This document shows, one piece after another, positions 43,401 through 52,151 of a stretch of DNA of 64,000 nt. The first letter of the stretch is position 1; each line of letters opens with the position of its first letter. The notes beneath the pieces were generated by a model. That model saw nothing but the letters and a program-made list of their open reading frames with translations. It was not told the DNA's origin and did no database searches. The stretch spans positions 6,758,001 through 6,822,000 of the forward strand of contig NZ_CP051204.2 in NCBI RefSeq assembly GCF_012516375.2, written 5' to 3'. The stretch is from Chitinophaga oryzae. Lineage in GTDB: Bacteria > Bacteroidota > Bacteroidia > Chitinophagales > Chitinophagaceae. The position numbers and the translations under genes are program-made.

Positions 43401-43590
43401 TGGAGGCGCCTTTGGCGGTGCCTTTCACGCTTACGCTGACACCGGGCAACGGACTGCCTTTTTCGTCCGTGACTTTACCGGTGACAGGGATGTCCGCCGC
43501 AAAAGACGGTATACCTGTCAACAGTAGTAACCAGAAGGCAATAAGGGGTAGGTTCCGGGCAAAGCCCGGAAATGGTAATGGTGTTTTCAT
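40450..43590 (-). CDS. SusC/RagA TonB-linked outer-membrane transporter
   Basis: The 1046-residue protein has a signal peptide and a CarboxypepD_reg-like N-terminal domain ([20 protein letters not shown]). A SusC signature [15 protein letters not shown] (about residues 120-135) and a plug domain ([37 protein letters not shown]) follow, then a large beta-barrel that ends in a typical outer-membrane C-terminus ([10 protein letters not shown]). It imports oligosaccharides with energy from TonB/ExbBD. It pairs with the SusD gene. The glycoside hydrolases upstream are GH43, GH2 and GH127, so the glycan probably carries arabinose and galactose. Confidence 0.96.
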   Translation of the reverse strand: [1046 protein letters not shown]

Positions 43591-43621
43591 AACGAGATTA
43601 TGTTTGGGTGATTTTGGTTTC

Positions 43622-43647
43622 CCACCCCGGGCCTGCCCGACGGGTGG
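43622..43647. other. Imperfect hairpin in the 113-bp gap before SusC
   Basis: CCACCC / GGGTGG form the outer stem and GGGC / GCCC the inner stem around a 2-nt loop. It lies between the GH127 gene and the SusC gene, 32 bp before the SusC start codon. No T-run follows on either strand, so it is more likely a 5' untranslated structure or an internal mRNA-processing site than a terminator. Confidence 0.4.
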
Positions 43648-43703
43648 CTGTTACTTTCGTTTTAGTTTTGTCATCACATGTAAAAAGTGCTGGTGTCTAT
43701 ATC

Positions 43704-45737
43704 CTATCTGACTACGGGAAATGCTACGACTCTTACTTTGGTGCAGCCGTAAGGCACAAGGGTGATCGTTTCTTCTTCGGCGGCGGTTTGCCCCTTGTAA
43801 GTGCCCTCCCTGGCGGTGACAGGCTGCGGCGCCACGTCGTCTGCCAGTTGCCAGGCCGGTATCTTTCTGGCGGAAGTAGTAATGCTCACCGGCGCGTGTT
43901 CGAGGTTCCAGACGAAATCCGGAGTGACAGGTTTGCCCTTGTGGACGGTAAAGTTCTGTACTGGCGCTTTCACAGCTTTCTCCAACAGGCCGAAGTTCCA
44001 TGCTCCTTCCGGGAATATGCTGAAATACTCGCCTTCTTGTTCATCGACCGCTTTCTCCCAACGTTCGCCTAACTTCAGCGCATATACGAGCGGACCTCTT
44101 TCCACGGCGCGGGAGTTGCGGCCCCAGGCGGATACAGTGACCTCCATGGGCAGCTGTAACACCAACTGGTCCTTGTTTTTCCAGGCGCGCTGCAGCGTGA
44201 TGACCTGCCCGCCTTTTTCGCGGCGCAGCGGCTGCCCGTTGAGCGTGATCACCGCCTCGCGGCACCAGGCCGGAATACGCAGCTGTAAAGGAAATTCTAC
44301 GGTACCGGAAGTCCGGAAGGTAAAGCTCACCTGGTCATCGAAGGGATAGGCCGTCTCTTCGACAATAGTGACCGGCTGCTGCTGTCTGCCGACTTTCGCC
44401 GTCACTTCACTGGGGCTGTAGCTCAGTGCGGCAAGTCCCTGGTCAGCGGCGGCATACCACAGGTGGGAAGCGAACTTTGTCCAGCCCTGGTGCATGTTGG
44501 CGGTGCAACAGGTGTACCCGCTGCGCAGGCCGTATACGTTGTTCATCCCCCTTTCAAAAGGAAGGGAGAAGTTGAACACGCCTTTCTTTACCTGTACCTG
44601 GTTGGCTATCTGGAAGTATTGTTTGTTGTTGTAATCATCTGTTGTCTGTGTGGGAAGCGCGTTGAAGGTCATACGTTCCAACGCGTCCATGTAGCGGATA
44701 TCGCCGGTGATACCGATGATTTCTTCGAGCGAGAACATCGACTCCACGATGGCGCACAATTCCGTTCCCTGCGTAGGGGCGTTACCGTGAAGATCTTCAT
44801 CGGCGGAGAAAATGCCCATGGGCAGGCCGTGCAGTGTCATCAGGTCGTGAAAGCCGGTATGCAGGGAATCGAGGTAGTGGCGGTCGCCGGTGCGCTGATA
44901 GTTTATGGCCGGGTCTTTCAGGCCCATGGCCACGTTTACGCCGTGACGGCGCATCCACTGGTGATCATCCTGTTGTGCGGCGGCGTCTATCACCCAGTTA
45001 CGGTTGCCAAGCCAGTTGGTCCACGGATAGCTCTGACGGTGTATCAGTGCCGCCAGTTCCAGCAGGGACGGATCTTTGGTTTGCCGGTACAGCCACTGCA
45101 CCACCAGCGCGTTGTCTGCGCCGCGGGAAGTAGCCCATTCCGTCCACTGGCCAATGGGGCATTTCTTCAGCACCTGCAGCTGGTATTGAAAATATTTTTT
45201 CAGGAAGGGGACCACGCGGCTGTCACCGGTGGCGGTGTAGTACTGCTGCAATACTTTCAGCATCACCATTTTGGGCCACCAGTCTTCGCCCGCTTCGGGG
45301 TTATTAACAGTAATGGCTATATTTTTTTCGCGCTCTGCTTTGGTGATAGGGCCAAAATAACCGGATGGACGCTGGTGATCCAGCGTCCAGTTAATATAGC
45401 GTAGCACTTTTTGTTTCAGCGCGGTATCATCCAGCAGGTATGCCAATGGTACCGCACCGTCCAGCCAGTAGGGCGTCTCCTCCCAGGCTTCACCTTTTCC
45501 GCCGAGCCAGCCGTTATCGTTTTTTATTTTGTTGTGGACTTCATCAAGATGGCCGCTGCTGCCATCGCGCATGATCTGCAGCTGATGCAGCAGCCAGCCG
45601 CGGGGTTTTACCGCACCCAGCGGCAGCTCCTGGTACACGGGTGTTTTAAAGGCAGCAGAAACCGGCGAATGATGAGCATTCGCCGGTATAAAGCCAACTA
45701 TAACGGATGTGAGTGCGAACAACGTGGAATAGCGCAT
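43704..45737 (-). CDS. GH127 beta-L-arabinofuranosidase-like glycosidase (DUF1680)
   Basis: The 677-residue protein has a signal peptide (MRYSTLFALTSVIVGFIPANA). It has the (alpha/alpha)6-barrel of GH127 with PLGAVKPRGWLLHQLQIMRDG and the double-cysteine motif YTCCTANMHQGW (Cys410-Cys411), which in characterised beta-L-arabinofuranosidases carries the zinc-coordinated nucleophile. The glutamate in TELCAIVESMFSLEE is a likely acid/base. The C-terminal beta-sandwich is present. It likely removes beta-L-arabinofuranose or a related sugar in the periplasm. It starts 3 bp after the GH2 gene stop. Confidence 0.92.
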   Translation of the reverse strand: MRYSTLFALTSVIVGFIPANAHHSPVSAAFKTPVYQELPLGAVKPRGWLLHQLQIMRDGSSGHLDEVHNKIKNDNGWLGGKGEAWEETPYWLDGAVPLAYLLDDTALKQKVLRYINWTLDHQRPSGYFGPITKAEREKNIAITVNNPEAGEDWWPKMVMLKVLQQYYTATGDSRVVPFLKKYFQYQLQVLKKCPIGQWTEWATSRGADNALVVQWLYRQTKDPSLLELAALIHRQSYPWTNWLGNRNWVIDAAAQQDDHQWMRRHGVNVAMGLKDPAINYQRTGDRHYLDSLHTGFHDLMTLHGLPMGIFSADEDLHGNAPTQGTELCAIVESMFSLEEIIGITGDIRYMDALERMTFNALPTQTTDDYNNKQYFQIANQVQVKKGVFNFSLPFERGMNNVYGLRSGYTCCTANMHQGWTKFASHLWYAAADQGLAALSYSPSEVTAKVGRQQQPVTIVEETAYPFDDQVSFTFRTSGTVEFPLQLRIPAWCREAVITLNGQPLRREKGGQVITLQRAWKNKDQLVLQLPMEVTVSAWGRNSRAVERGPLVYALKLGERWEKAVDEQEGEYFSIFPEGAWNFGLLEKAVKAPVQNFTVHKGKPVTPDFVWNLEHAPVSITTSARKIPAWQLADDVAPQPVTAREGTYKGQTAAEEETITLVPYGCTKVRVVAFPVVR

Positions 45738-45740
45738 TTT

Positions 45741-47588
45741 CTACGGTTTGACTGTTACCAGGGCGGGATTATACAATTTCTGGCTCGCGGCTTTCAGTTT
45801 TTCCACCGGCACTTTCTGTACCCTGCGGTCGTAGGTCATCAGGCCATTGATTTCTACTTCCACATCGGTGGTCTGGGTATATACCGCGGCAGACAAGCCC
45901 AGTTTAATCAGTTCTTCCAGCCGGTCAGTGAAAGCGGAATAACGTTTGAACATTTCATCTGCATTTTTAAAGCTCTGGTATCCCCAGTTGTCTTTCTGTT
46001 GCCATACGTGGCCATCTACCGGCAATCCCAGGCCGCCGTATTCTCCCAGCACGATAGCGCGCTTGTCGCCGTATATCGCAGGATCGGGCATTGCCGGTTC
46101 CGGGTAGTTGTGCAGGTCGATGATGGGCCCTATCGGGTAGAAGTTGCCGCCGCTGGCCGTATTCACGAGGCGGGACGGGTCTTTCTTCATCGTCCAGGCG
46201 GCGATGTCCATGGTCTTGAACTGTCCCCATGCTTCGTTGAACGGCGTCCATACGATGATAGAAGGGAAATTATACAGGGTATTGATGATAGCGTTCCATT
46301 CTTTGCGGTAGTAAGCTTCGGATTCGGCGGAGCGGTTTTTATCGGTCGCCCTGTCGATGATGCCCGGACGCATTTCCCAGCCGTTGCCGAGGTCGCCGCT
46401 GGGCATATCCTGCCATACCAGCATTCCCAGCTTATCGCAGTAATAATACCACCTGGCCGGTTCCACTTTGATGTGTTTACGGATCATGTTGAAGCCCATG
46501 GCTTTGGTTTGCTCAATATCATACAACAGCGCTTCATCGGTGGGGGCAGTGTACAGCCCGTCAGGCCACCAGCCCTGGTCCAGCGGACCAAACTGGAATA
46601 CGAAGCGGTTGTTGAGCAGCATACGCTGAACACCATTGTTATCTTTTCCGATAGATGATTTACGCATGGCGAAGTAACTCTTTACATCGTCGATCACTTT
46701 GCCCTTGCGGGTGATGGTAAAACGGAGATCGTACAGGAAAGGGGATTCCGGAGACCACAGTTTAGGAGATGTTATTTTCAGTTGCAGAGGCTGTGCTTCC
46801 AGGTTACCGGCAGCTACTTCGGTGTTGCCGTCATAGGCGGTTACCTTCACCACATCGCCGGGCTGGCGGCCGGGGATGTCTGCATTTACCGTCAGCTCTC
46901 CGCGATCGATGTCGGGCGTCTGGGTGGTGCCGGCGATATAGGTATCTGCCACACCTTCCACCCATACCGTCTGCCAGATGCCTGTTACCGGCGTATACCA
47001 GATACCGTTAGGCTTCTTTACCTGTTTGCCTCTGGGCTGCGGGCCTTCGTCTGTAGGGTCCCACACGCTGATAGTGACTTCCTGTGCGCCTTTCTTCAGG
47101 AAAGGAGTGATATCGAAGGAGAAGGGATCGAAGCCGCCTTCATGGGAACCAGCTTCTTTGCCATTCACGTATACGGTAGTACGCCAGTCTACCGCGCCGA
47201 AGTGCAGCAGCACTTTTTTACCTTTCATAGCAGCCGGCAGCGTGACGCTGGTGCGATACCACAGCAGGCTGTCTTTCCCTACGGTCCGGCCCACACCGGA
47301 CAGGCCCGATTCAATGGCGAAAGGCACTAATATCTTTCCATCCCAGGACGTGGGCGTGGCGGCGTTCTTCTCACGCACGGCATACTGCCATAGTCCGTTG
47401 AGGTTTTTCCAGTTGCCACGCACCAGCTGCGGACGGGGATATTCAGGTAATACCGCCGCAGGGTCTACCTTTTCACTCCAGGGAGAAGTGATCTTATTGC
47501 CTGCAATTTTCCATTCCTGCTGTTGTGCCTGCGCCGTGGATATTAATCCGAGGGATAAAGCCAGTAATAAAAGGTTGTTTCTTATCAT
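45741..47588 (-). CDS. Glycoside hydrolase family 2 enzyme
   Basis: The 615-residue protein has a signal peptide (LLLLALSLGLISTAQAQ), then a galactose-binding-like domain, an immunoglobulin-like domain and a TIM barrel. The acid/base glutamate is in WTPFNEAWGQ (about Glu452) and the nucleophile in VLGEYGGLG (about Glu516). Activity is probably beta-galactosidase or beta-glucuronidase-like; sequence alone does not decide. It is shorter than classic LacZ. It lies between the GH127 and GH43 genes, and an AT-rich inverted repeat sits just upstream. Confidence 0.9.
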   Translation of the reverse strand: MIRNNLLLLALSLGLISTAQAQQQEWKIAGNKITSPWSEKVDPAAVLPEYPRPQLVRGNWKNLNGLWQYAVREKNAATPTSWDGKILVPFAIESGLSGVGRTVGKDSLLWYRTSVTLPAAMKGKKVLLHFGAVDWRTTVYVNGKEAGSHEGGFDPFSFDITPFLKKGAQEVTISVWDPTDEGPQPRGKQVKKPNGIWYTPVTGIWQTVWVEGVADTYIAGTTQTPDIDRGELTVNADIPGRQPGDVVKVTAYDGNTEVAAGNLEAQPLQLKITSPKLWSPESPFLYDLRFTITRKGKVIDDVKSYFAMRKSSIGKDNNGVQRMLLNNRFVFQFGPLDQGWWPDGLYTAPTDEALLYDIEQTKAMGFNMIRKHIKVEPARWYYYCDKLGMLVWQDMPSGDLGNGWEMRPGIIDRATDKNRSAESEAYYRKEWNAIINTLYNFPSIIVWTPFNEAWGQFKTMDIAAWTMKKDPSRLVNTASGGNFYPIGPIIDLHNYPEPAMPDPAIYGDKRAIVLGEYGGLGLPVDGHVWQQKDNWGYQSFKNADEMFKRYSAFTDRLEELIKLGLSAAVYTQTTDVEVEINGLMTYDRRVQKVPVEKLKAASQKLYNPALVTVKP

Positions 47589-47617
47589 GAACTCTTTTTT
47601 TGTTACGAATTACGGTT

Positions 47618-47695
47618 TCAATTACGAATTACGAATTCAATTGCGAATTCCGAATGAAGAAGCAGCTTTCATCGTAATTCGTAATTCGTAATTGA
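47618..47695. repeat. AATTACG inverted-repeat element, copy 1
   Basis: TCAATTACGAATTACGAATT at 47618-47637 is exactly complementary to 47676-47695. The arms are built from a 7-base unit, AATTACG, and the spacer is 38 bp. It lies between the GH43 stop and the GH2 start and could form a strong hairpin in the operon mRNA. Two more elements of the same type occur at 48848 and 58183. Confidence 0.75.
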
Positions 47696-47696
47696 T

Positions 47697-48722
47697 TTAC
47701 TCTCCGCCGGGTTTACGTTGTGCTACGCCGATTTTCACCGGTTCGCCGATGACCGGCAGACCGTTACGGTCCCAGGCGAGGGGCTGCATACGGGGATTGC
47801 GCTGACCACCGCAGCCTTGTCCCGCGCGGGAGTTGGCGTGATAGATGATCCAGTCTTCTTTCCCGTTGGCCGACTTGAAGAAACCGTTATGTCCGGGAGA
47901 GAAAGCGCCATTTTCCGGTTTACCGGTGAGAATGGGCTCCGGCATCTTGGTCCAGTTGGCCGCCACCATCGGGTCTGCATCTTTTTTGAGACGCAGCAGC
48001 CCAAGGGCGTAATCGTCTGTCCAGCAGCCGCTGACAGAGAATACGAGGAATACGTCTTTTTGTTGGTTAAGCAGTATCTCCGGGCCTTCGTTGATCCCGT
48101 TTTTCTCCCAGGGGTACTGCGGCGCGGCAATTTCCACGCGACCGGATACCAGTGTCCATGGGTTTTTCATCCTGGCGATATACAGCCGTTGTACGTTGTC
48201 TTTGCCATTATGCCCGCTCCAGATAAAGTAACGTTGTCCTTTATACGAAAAGACGGTCCCGTCGATAGCGAAATCATCGGCGGCCGTATCGCGGACCTGC
48301 CCTTTGCTGACCCAGGTGCCGGTAGTAGGATCGGCGGCCGTATTTTCCAGTACGAAGGTGTGTTGCGGATGCACGCTGTCCGACGAGCCGGCAGTATAAT
48401 ACAGATACCATTTACCATCAAGGCGGTGCAGCTCCGGCGCCCAGATATCACGGGCATCGGGCCCCTGGGACGGTGGTGTCCACACTACAGTGGCCGGTGC
48501 AGCAGCCAGGGCGGACATAGCTTTGGTTTTACGGATGGTGATATTACGGCCCGTGGTGGCCATGTAATAGTATATGCCCTTGTCCTGTATCACCCAGGGA
48601 TCGGGGCCGCCCGGCAGCAACGGATTGGTAAAAGTTGCGGCTGTGTCCGGTTTTGCCGGCTGACTAAAGCCGGGCATGGTCAGTAAAAGAAGATATAAGG
48701 TGAACAGGTAGCCGCCTTTCAT
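47697..48722 (-). CDS. GH43-type arabinan-active glycosidase
   Basis: I start at the ATG at 48722, giving 341 residues with a signal peptide (GGYLFTLYLLLLTMPGFS). The five-bladed propeller of GH43 shows the catalytic triad pattern: aspartate in LLPGGPDPWVIQ, aspartate in DFAIDGTVF, and glutamate in GINEGPEILL. It is probably an arabinofuranosidase or arabinanase acting in the periplasm or at the surface. It is the first gene after the divergent promoter region shared with the sensor kinase, so it leads the locus. Confidence 0.88.
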   Translation of the reverse strand: MKGGYLFTLYLLLLTMPGFSQPAKPDTAATFTNPLLPGGPDPWVIQDKGIYYYMATTGRNITIRKTKAMSALAAAPATVVWTPPSQGPDARDIWAPELHRLDGKWYLYYTAGSSDSVHPQHTFVLENTAADPTTGTWVSKGQVRDTAADDFAIDGTVFSYKGQRYFIWSGHNGKDNVQRLYIARMKNPWTLVSGRVEIAAPQYPWEKNGINEGPEILLNQQKDVFLVFSVSGCWTDDYALGLLRLKKDADPMVAANWTKMPEPILTGKPENGAFSPGHNGFFKSANGKEDWIIYHANSRAGQGCGGQRNPRMQPLAWDRNGLPVIGEPVKIGVAQRKPGGE

Positions 48723-48847
48723 AACATAGATTTTGATTGATTTAAGCGTACAAACAACGCTTAAACTATTTTCCAAAGAAAAAGAATACCGTGGTTGCTC
48801 GTACACCTTTTCGTCTCAATCTTTTTACAATTTGTCTCATTTTTTGG

Positions 48848-48958
48848 AATTACGAATTACGGATTACGAATTGAGAATTTCTTATTGGAAAGGCTACTAC
48901 ATAAACGCACTATAAAGGAAGCCTCCAATTCGTAATTCGTAATCCGTAATTCGTAATT
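48848..48958. repeat. AATTACG inverted-repeat element, copy 2
   Basis: Arms of 25 bp at 48848-48872 and 48934-48958 are perfectly complementary (arm begins AATTACGAATTACGGATT). The 61-bp spacer is non-coding. The element fills much of the 264-bp control region between the GH43 gene and the sensor kinase gene, so it may influence transcription of either. Confidence 0.75.
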
Positions 48959-48986
48959 GACTGTTATCTTTATAAAAACCTTTTGA

Positions 48987-51900
48987 TTGTTGCTGTTGCG
49001 TTGTATTATCATTTTTCTGTTGCTGGTTGCCGGTTTCCAGGCAACCAGCCAGTCTGTCAACTTTGTTCATTACCAGGTGGAGAACGGGCTGTCGAATAAT
49101 GCGGTGATCTGTTCCTGGCAGGACAGGCAGGGCTTTATGTGGTTTGGCACAAAGGACGGCCTCAACCGGTTCGACGGGTATACTTTCCGCATATTCCGCC
49201 ACGACCCGCAGCTGCCGGGCAGTATCGGCGGCAACTATATTTCAGTGATATGGGAGGACAACGACGGACTGCTGTATATAGGTACCGACAAGGGCCTGTA
49301 TGCCTATGATCCGGCCACGGAGCAGTTTACCGCTATCAAAGCGCAACCCGGCATTATCCTCGCGATAGACAAAGACCTCGACGGTAATATCTGGTTCAGC
49401 GACGATCTGAAACTGTACCGGTACAATCCCCGTACCGGCGAACTGGCGGCACCGGCACATTATCCACAGACCAGCTCCCTCTGCAGGGCCGCTGATGGCA
49501 ACATATGGCTGACATCGCCCGAAGGGCAGATAGCTAAGTATAACAGGCAAACAGACCGGTTCACGGCTTATCCCCTGTTCAACCACTCCCCTGCCCCAAC
49601 GTCCACCTGGATCACCAGAATGACCGCCGCCGGCCCGGACACCATCCTGGTAGGCACTACCACGCAGGGCCTCAAACTGTTCAATACCCGGCTGCATACT
49701 TACCAGGACCTGCTCACCCGTACAGCAGAAGGTACGGGCACGTACGTACGCGATTTCCTGCGCCGCGGTCCAAACGAATACTGGATAGCCACGGAGAGCG
49801 GCATTTATATCTACCATCCGGCTGACAGCAGTTATGTTAATCTGCGCAAAAAATACAACGACCCTTACTCCATTTCCGATAATGCGGTATATACGCTGTA
49901 CCGCGACCGGGAGGGCGGCATCTGGGCAGGAACGTATTTCGGCGGCGTCAATTATTTTACCGAATCCTATACTGCTTTTGAAAAGTTTTTTCCCCGCACC
50001 GGCGAAAACGCATTGGGCGGCAATGCTGTCCGGGAAATATGTCCCGACCGCTACGGCCGCCTCTGGATCGGGACAGAAGACGGCGGGCTAAACAGCATGG
50101 ATATACGCAGCGGCAACATCACCCGTATCCGGCCGTCACCCGGCGGTGGCGGCCTGTCGCACACCAATCTGCATGGCCTGCTGGTCACCGGAGACACCCT
50201 GTGGATCGGCACTTTCGAGCACGGCCTCGATTTGATGGATGTACGCAACGGGAAATTCATCCGTCACTATGCCGCAGGCAACGGCCCATACGACCTGCGC
50301 AGCAACTTCATCTACAGCATTACGCAGAACAGGCATGGTGAAATCCTTTTCTGTACTTCGAGGGGGCTTTACCGTTACCTTCCTGAGCGCGATGGTTTCG
50401 CCCTCATAAAAGAAGTGCCCGATTACTTCTTTTATACCTGCGTGTACCAGGACAGCGATGGCACTTACTGGGCGGGCACCACGCGGGACGGGCTGTATTA
50501 CTTTAATCCGCGCACCGGCAGCAAGGGCGTATACCTGTACAACAACGCCGATAGTACCAGCCTGCCTAACAACCGCGTAGACCATATCCTGGAAGACAGC
50601 CGCCACCAGCTCTGGTTCACCACCGAAGGAGGCCTGTGCCGGCTGGACAAGGCCACCGGCCGCTTTATACGGTATACCACCCGCAACGGCCTGCTGAGCA
50701 ATATGACCTATAACCTGCTGGAAGATGACCAGCACGATCTGTGGATCACCACTTCCAAAGGGCTGGCACACCTGCGCCCCGCTACCGGTAACATCAAAGT
50801 ATATACGAAAGCCAACGGACTGCTCAACGACCAGTTCAACTACAACTCAGCATATAAAGACAGTTGCGGCACCATGTATTTCGGCAGCGTAAAAGGAATG
50901 ATCCGCTTCAACCCCGCCAGCCTGCCAGCCGACAACTACATACCACCGGTATACCTCACCGGTTTCCAGGTATATAACAAACCACTGCTGCCCGGCAATC
51001 CCGTACTGCCCAGGGCCATTAACTACACCGATACCATTACGCTCGCATACGACCAGTCGTCTTTCAGCATCGACTTTGCCGCCCTTCGCTTCAGCGCACC
51101 CGAAACCACGCCCTACGCTTATAAGATGGAAGGCCTGGATAAAGACTGGACATACCTGGAGGCTAACCGCAAAGCCGTTTTCACCAAACTGGCGCCCGGC
51201 ACGTATCATTTCCTGGTGAAAGCCGCCAATAACAGCGGGCAATGGACCACCGCCCCGCGGCAGCTGACCATCCGCATTCTGCCACCTTTTTGGGCCAGTT
51301 ATCCAGCCTATGCGCTTTACCTGGTGACACTCTGCAGCCTCACCTGGCTTATCTTCCGTCATTACCGGCAGCGCAACCGCCAGCAGCAGCAGCGCCGCAT
51401 GGAACTGCTGGAACATGAAAAAGAAAAAGAACTGTACCAGGCCAAGATTGAATTTTTCACACACATCGCCCATGAGATACGCACACCGCTGACACTGATC
51501 AAAGGTCCGATGGAAAAGGTCATACAACGCTCCGGTGAAGTACCGCAGGTGCAAAAGAACCTCCAGATCATGGAGCGGAATACCAACCGGCTGCTGGAGC
51601 TGACCAACCAGCTGCTCGATTTCCGGCGTACAGAGATCAACGGTTATAAACTGAATTTCGTGAAAGCCGTTATCCCGGCGTTGCTACAGGAAATACACCT
51701 GCAGTTTATCCCTGCCGCCGAACAGAAGGAGCTGCAGTTCCGTATAGCCCTTCCCGTAACTACCTTCCATGCATACATCGATATCGAAGCGTTTAACAAG
51801 ATCATCAGCAACCTTACGAGCAACGCCATCAAATACGCTGCCGGCGAGGTGTGGACAGAATTGCTGCCGGTTGGCCCCGGCGCAGCGCATTTCACCATAC

Positions 51901-52151
51901 GTGTCCACAACGACGGGCCGCTCATTCCTGCCGAAATGAAGGAGAAAATATTTGAGCCCTTCTTCCGCGGCAAAGGCGCCGGTAACCAAGCCGGCACCGG
52001 TCTCGGTTTATCCATCGCCCGGTCGCTCGCCCTGTTGCACCAGGGCACACTGGAGCTGCAATACATCGATCATCGCAATGTGTTTGTACTGACATTGCCT
52101 ATACATCAGGAAATAGAATTTAATCTCAGCAAATGGAAAAGCATATCATAA
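48987..52151 (+). CDS. Hybrid-type two-component sensor kinase with propeller domains
   Basis: The 1054-residue protein starts at a TTG (48987) directly after an in-frame stop, and opens with a signal peptide. About fourteen Reg_prop blades form the periplasmic sensor (residues about 30-690), then a Y_Y_Y domain (about 700-765) and one transmembrane helix (about 771-792). The HisKA helix FFTHIAHEIRTPLTLIKGP (His829) and a HATPase domain (NAIKYA, GTGLGLSIARSL) follow. Such sensors bind oligosaccharides released from a target glycan and switch on the divergent utilisation locus. Unlike canonical fused forms, the receiver and AraC parts lie in the next gene, overlapping by 19 bp in another frame. 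Confidence 0.93.
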   Translation: MLLLRCIIIFLLLVAGFQATSQSVNFVHYQVENGLSNNAVICSWQDRQGFMWFGTKDGLNRFDGYTFRIFRHDPQLPGSIGGNYISVIWEDNDGLLYIGTDKGLYAYDPATEQFTAIKAQPGIILAIDKDLDGNIWFSDDLKLYRYNPRTGELAAPAHYPQTSSLCRAADGNIWLTSPEGQIAKYNRQTDRFTAYPLFNHSPAPTSTWITRMTAAGPDTILVGTTTQGLKLFNTRLHTYQDLLTRTAEGTGTYVRDFLRRGPNEYWIATESGIYIYHPADSSYVNLRKKYNDPYSISDNAVYTLYRDREGGIWAGTYFGGVNYFTESYTAFEKFFPRTGENALGGNAVREICPDRYGRLWIGTEDGGLNSMDIRSGNITRIRPSPGGGGLSHTNLHGLLVTGDTLWIGTFEHGLDLMDVRNGKFIRHYAAGNGPYDLRSNFIYSITQNRHGEILFCTSRGLYRYLPERDGFALIKEVPDYFFYTCVYQDSDGTYWAGTTRDGLYYFNPRTGSKGVYLYNNADSTSLPNNRVDHILEDSRHQLWFTTEGGLCRLDKATGRFIRYTTRNGLLSNMTYNLLEDDQHDLWITTSKGLAHLRPATGNIKVYTKANGLLNDQFNYNSAYKDSCGTMYFGSVKGMIRFNPASLPADNYIPPVYLTGFQVYNKPLLPGNPVLPRAINYTDTITLAYDQSSFSIDFAALRFSAPETTPYAYKMEGLDKDWTYLEANRKAVFTKLAPGTYHFLVKAANNSGQWTTAPRQLTIRILPPFWASYPAYALYLVTLCSLTWLIFRHYRQRNRQQQQRRMELLEHEKEKELYQAKIEFFTHIAHEIRTPLTLIKGPMEKVIQRSGEVPQVQKNLQIMERNTNRLLELTNQLLDFRRTEINGYKLNFVKAVIPALLQEIHLQFIPAAEQKELQFRIALPVTTFHAYIDIEAFNKIISNLTSNAIKYAAGEVWTELLPVGPGAAHFTIRVHNDGPLIPAEMKEKIFEPFFRGKGAGNQAGTGLGLSIARSLALLHQGTLELQYIDHRNVFVLTLPIHQEIEFNLSKWKSIS

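Noticed and set aside
45411..46658. 415-codon plus-strand frame
   Set aside because: It is antisense to the GH127 and GH2 genes, has no recognisable domain, and is explained by codon bias of those genes.
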